Part shown: positions 5,477 to 6,143 of the stretch, piece by piece
Position numbering within the stretch: the stretch's first letter is position 1
Layout: the number at the start of each line of letters is the position of its first letter
Source of the DNA: Flavobacteriaceae bacterium
GTDB lineage: Bacteria; Bacteroidota; Bacteroidia; Flavobacteriales; Flavobacteriaceae
NCBI GenBank assembly: GCA_023141985.1
Contig: JAGLKH010000326.1
Span: 1-6,143 of the forward strand
Reading direction: 5' to 3'
Length of the DNA stretch: 6,143 bases
The notes under the pieces: generated by a model
What the model was told of the DNA's origin: nothing
Seen by the model: the letters and a program-made list of their open reading frames with translations, nothing else
The model's database searches: none
Program-made: the position numbers and the translations under genes

Positions 5477-6143
5477 CTAATTCTTTTCTTATTAGTGAAA
5501 TTAATTCATTTTCGGATTTTTGAATACCAATCAATGATTTTATTGATTGTTTAGTCATCGTATTAATGTTCTGGCATTGCAATACAAATTCCTCATAATT
5601 CTCTTCAAATAGAACCATATCTACCTTGTTGTATTCTGAATTTGAATCTACAAAGAATCCGAGATATCTTTGAAGGAACGGGATAAAATCAAACATAAAT
5701 TTGTGGTCTATGACAGCATCTCTATCTTCATATTTTTTGAACTGATAGTCGTATAGCTCAATTAATAATGACTTTATTTTCTTGGATCTCAAGAGATCAA
5801 TACCTTCGTTTGATAATATTGCATTATAAGTTCCATATTTCGGAAAAAAACTATAAGCTCCATTATAAACATTATAAAGAGACCGACTGATTTCTTCATT
5901 GGACATCGTAGCTTTTATTTCAAATAAATCGGATTCTATGAATCGATTTTGGTCTGCTATACTCTCGTTTTGAAAGCTTAAAATTGGTAGTAACTCTAAA
6001 GAATCTTTCTTTAAACTGGTAAGTAAGTTTTGATAAGATTCTCGCTCAATAATCTTCCCTTTTCTATTTTCATTCCAATTATTAACCTGTAATGCTAATA
6101 AAATACCTATCATAACAAGTACAATCTCTCCAATAGCATATTT
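5469..6143 (-). CDS. DUF6090-type single-pass membrane protein (array member 3, N-terminus outside window)
   Basis: 224 residues are visible. The frame is open to the right window edge, with KYAIGEIVLV before the first internal ATG at 6113. That ATG lies inside the membrane helix, so the true start is about 23 codons beyond the edge, by comparison with array members 1 and 2. After NNWNENRKGK comes a charged helical part. The family block reads GTYNAILSNEGIDLLRSKKI and continues to LIELYDYQF, visible residues 104-135. It is followed by an aromatic stretch (FDFIPFLQRYLGFF) not seen in the other two, and it ends in IRKELEK. The membrane module is identical in protein to array member 1, and DNA differences there are silent, while the exported part is not recognisably alike beyond the family block. 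Function is unknown. It is probably the upstream gene of an operon with the gene at 4734-5447. Confidence 0.85.
   Translation of the reverse strand, partial: KYAIGEIVLVMIGILLALQVNNWNENRKGKIIERESYQNLLTSLKKDSLELLPILSFQNESIADQNRFIESDLFEIKATMSNEEISRSLYNVYNGAYSFFPKYGTYNAILSNEGIDLLRSKKIKSLLIELYDYQFKKYEDRDAVIDHKFMFDFIPFLQRYLGFFVDSNSEYNKVDMVLFEENYEEFVLQCQNINTMTKQSIKSLIGIQKSENELISLIRKELEK
6072..6143 (-). repeat. Conserved membrane-module DNA, copy in array member 3
   Basis: Partner of 4463-4534, about 92% identical. It runs into the window edge, so the similarity may continue further upstream in the gene. Confidence 0.85.

Noticed and set aside
3815..6143. Known defence or toxin-antitoxin system
   Set aside because: None of the three array proteins shows nuclease, ATPase, TIR, pore-forming toxin or antitoxin features; they are paralogues of one anchored helical family.

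Overview
The window is strongly AT-rich. It carries marks of a member of the Bacteroidota, most likely a (marine) Flavobacteriaceae species: an Ala-Gln signal-peptide end on a secreted lipocalin-like protein, weak or absent Shine-Dalgarno sequences, and three paralogous membrane proteins of the Flavobacteriia-rich DUF6090 type. The taxonomic call is an inference from protein style. No rRNA or complete tRNA is present to confirm it.

Layout. Bases 2-922 (+) are the 3' part of a MocR-type regulator gene, that is, the aminotransferase-like domain; its DNA-binding half lies outside the window. Convergent to it, 1079-2071 (-) is a complete aldo/keto reductase of the YghZ/MgrA (AKR14) family. Next comes a secreted two-repeat lipocalin-like protein at 2395-3105 (+). 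This gene is bracketed by two diverged, directly oriented copies (about 76% identical over 79 nt) of what looks like the last 30-40 codons of a tyrosine-recombinase gene, both on the minus strand. Bases 3106-3814 hold no gene. They are a scrap-yard of repeats, a recombinase tail, a Rho-independent terminator inside a 64-nt repeat, and a leader-like relic.

The right third, 3815-6143 (-), is a tandem array of three single-pass membrane proteins. They share a nearly constant N-terminus (basic amphipathic helix, membrane helix, NNWN) and have strongly diverged coiled-coil/helical C-terminal parts. Genes 5469-6143 (cut by the window edge) and 4734-5447 are 21 nt apart and probably one transcript, ended by the terminator at 4659-4694. 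The third gene, 3815-4600, is a separate unit with its own leader.

The striking point is modularity. The membrane module is conserved almost base for base between the outer two paralogues (about 92% over 72 nt, encoding 24 identical residues) while the exported parts differ. The units are separated by a repeated terminator block, and leader and stop-codon sequences of array members recur as orphan copies in the empty region to the left. This suggests an array that gains, loses and diversifies cassettes, next to recombinase debris. The function of the array is unknown. I see no nuclease, toxin or signalling domain in it.
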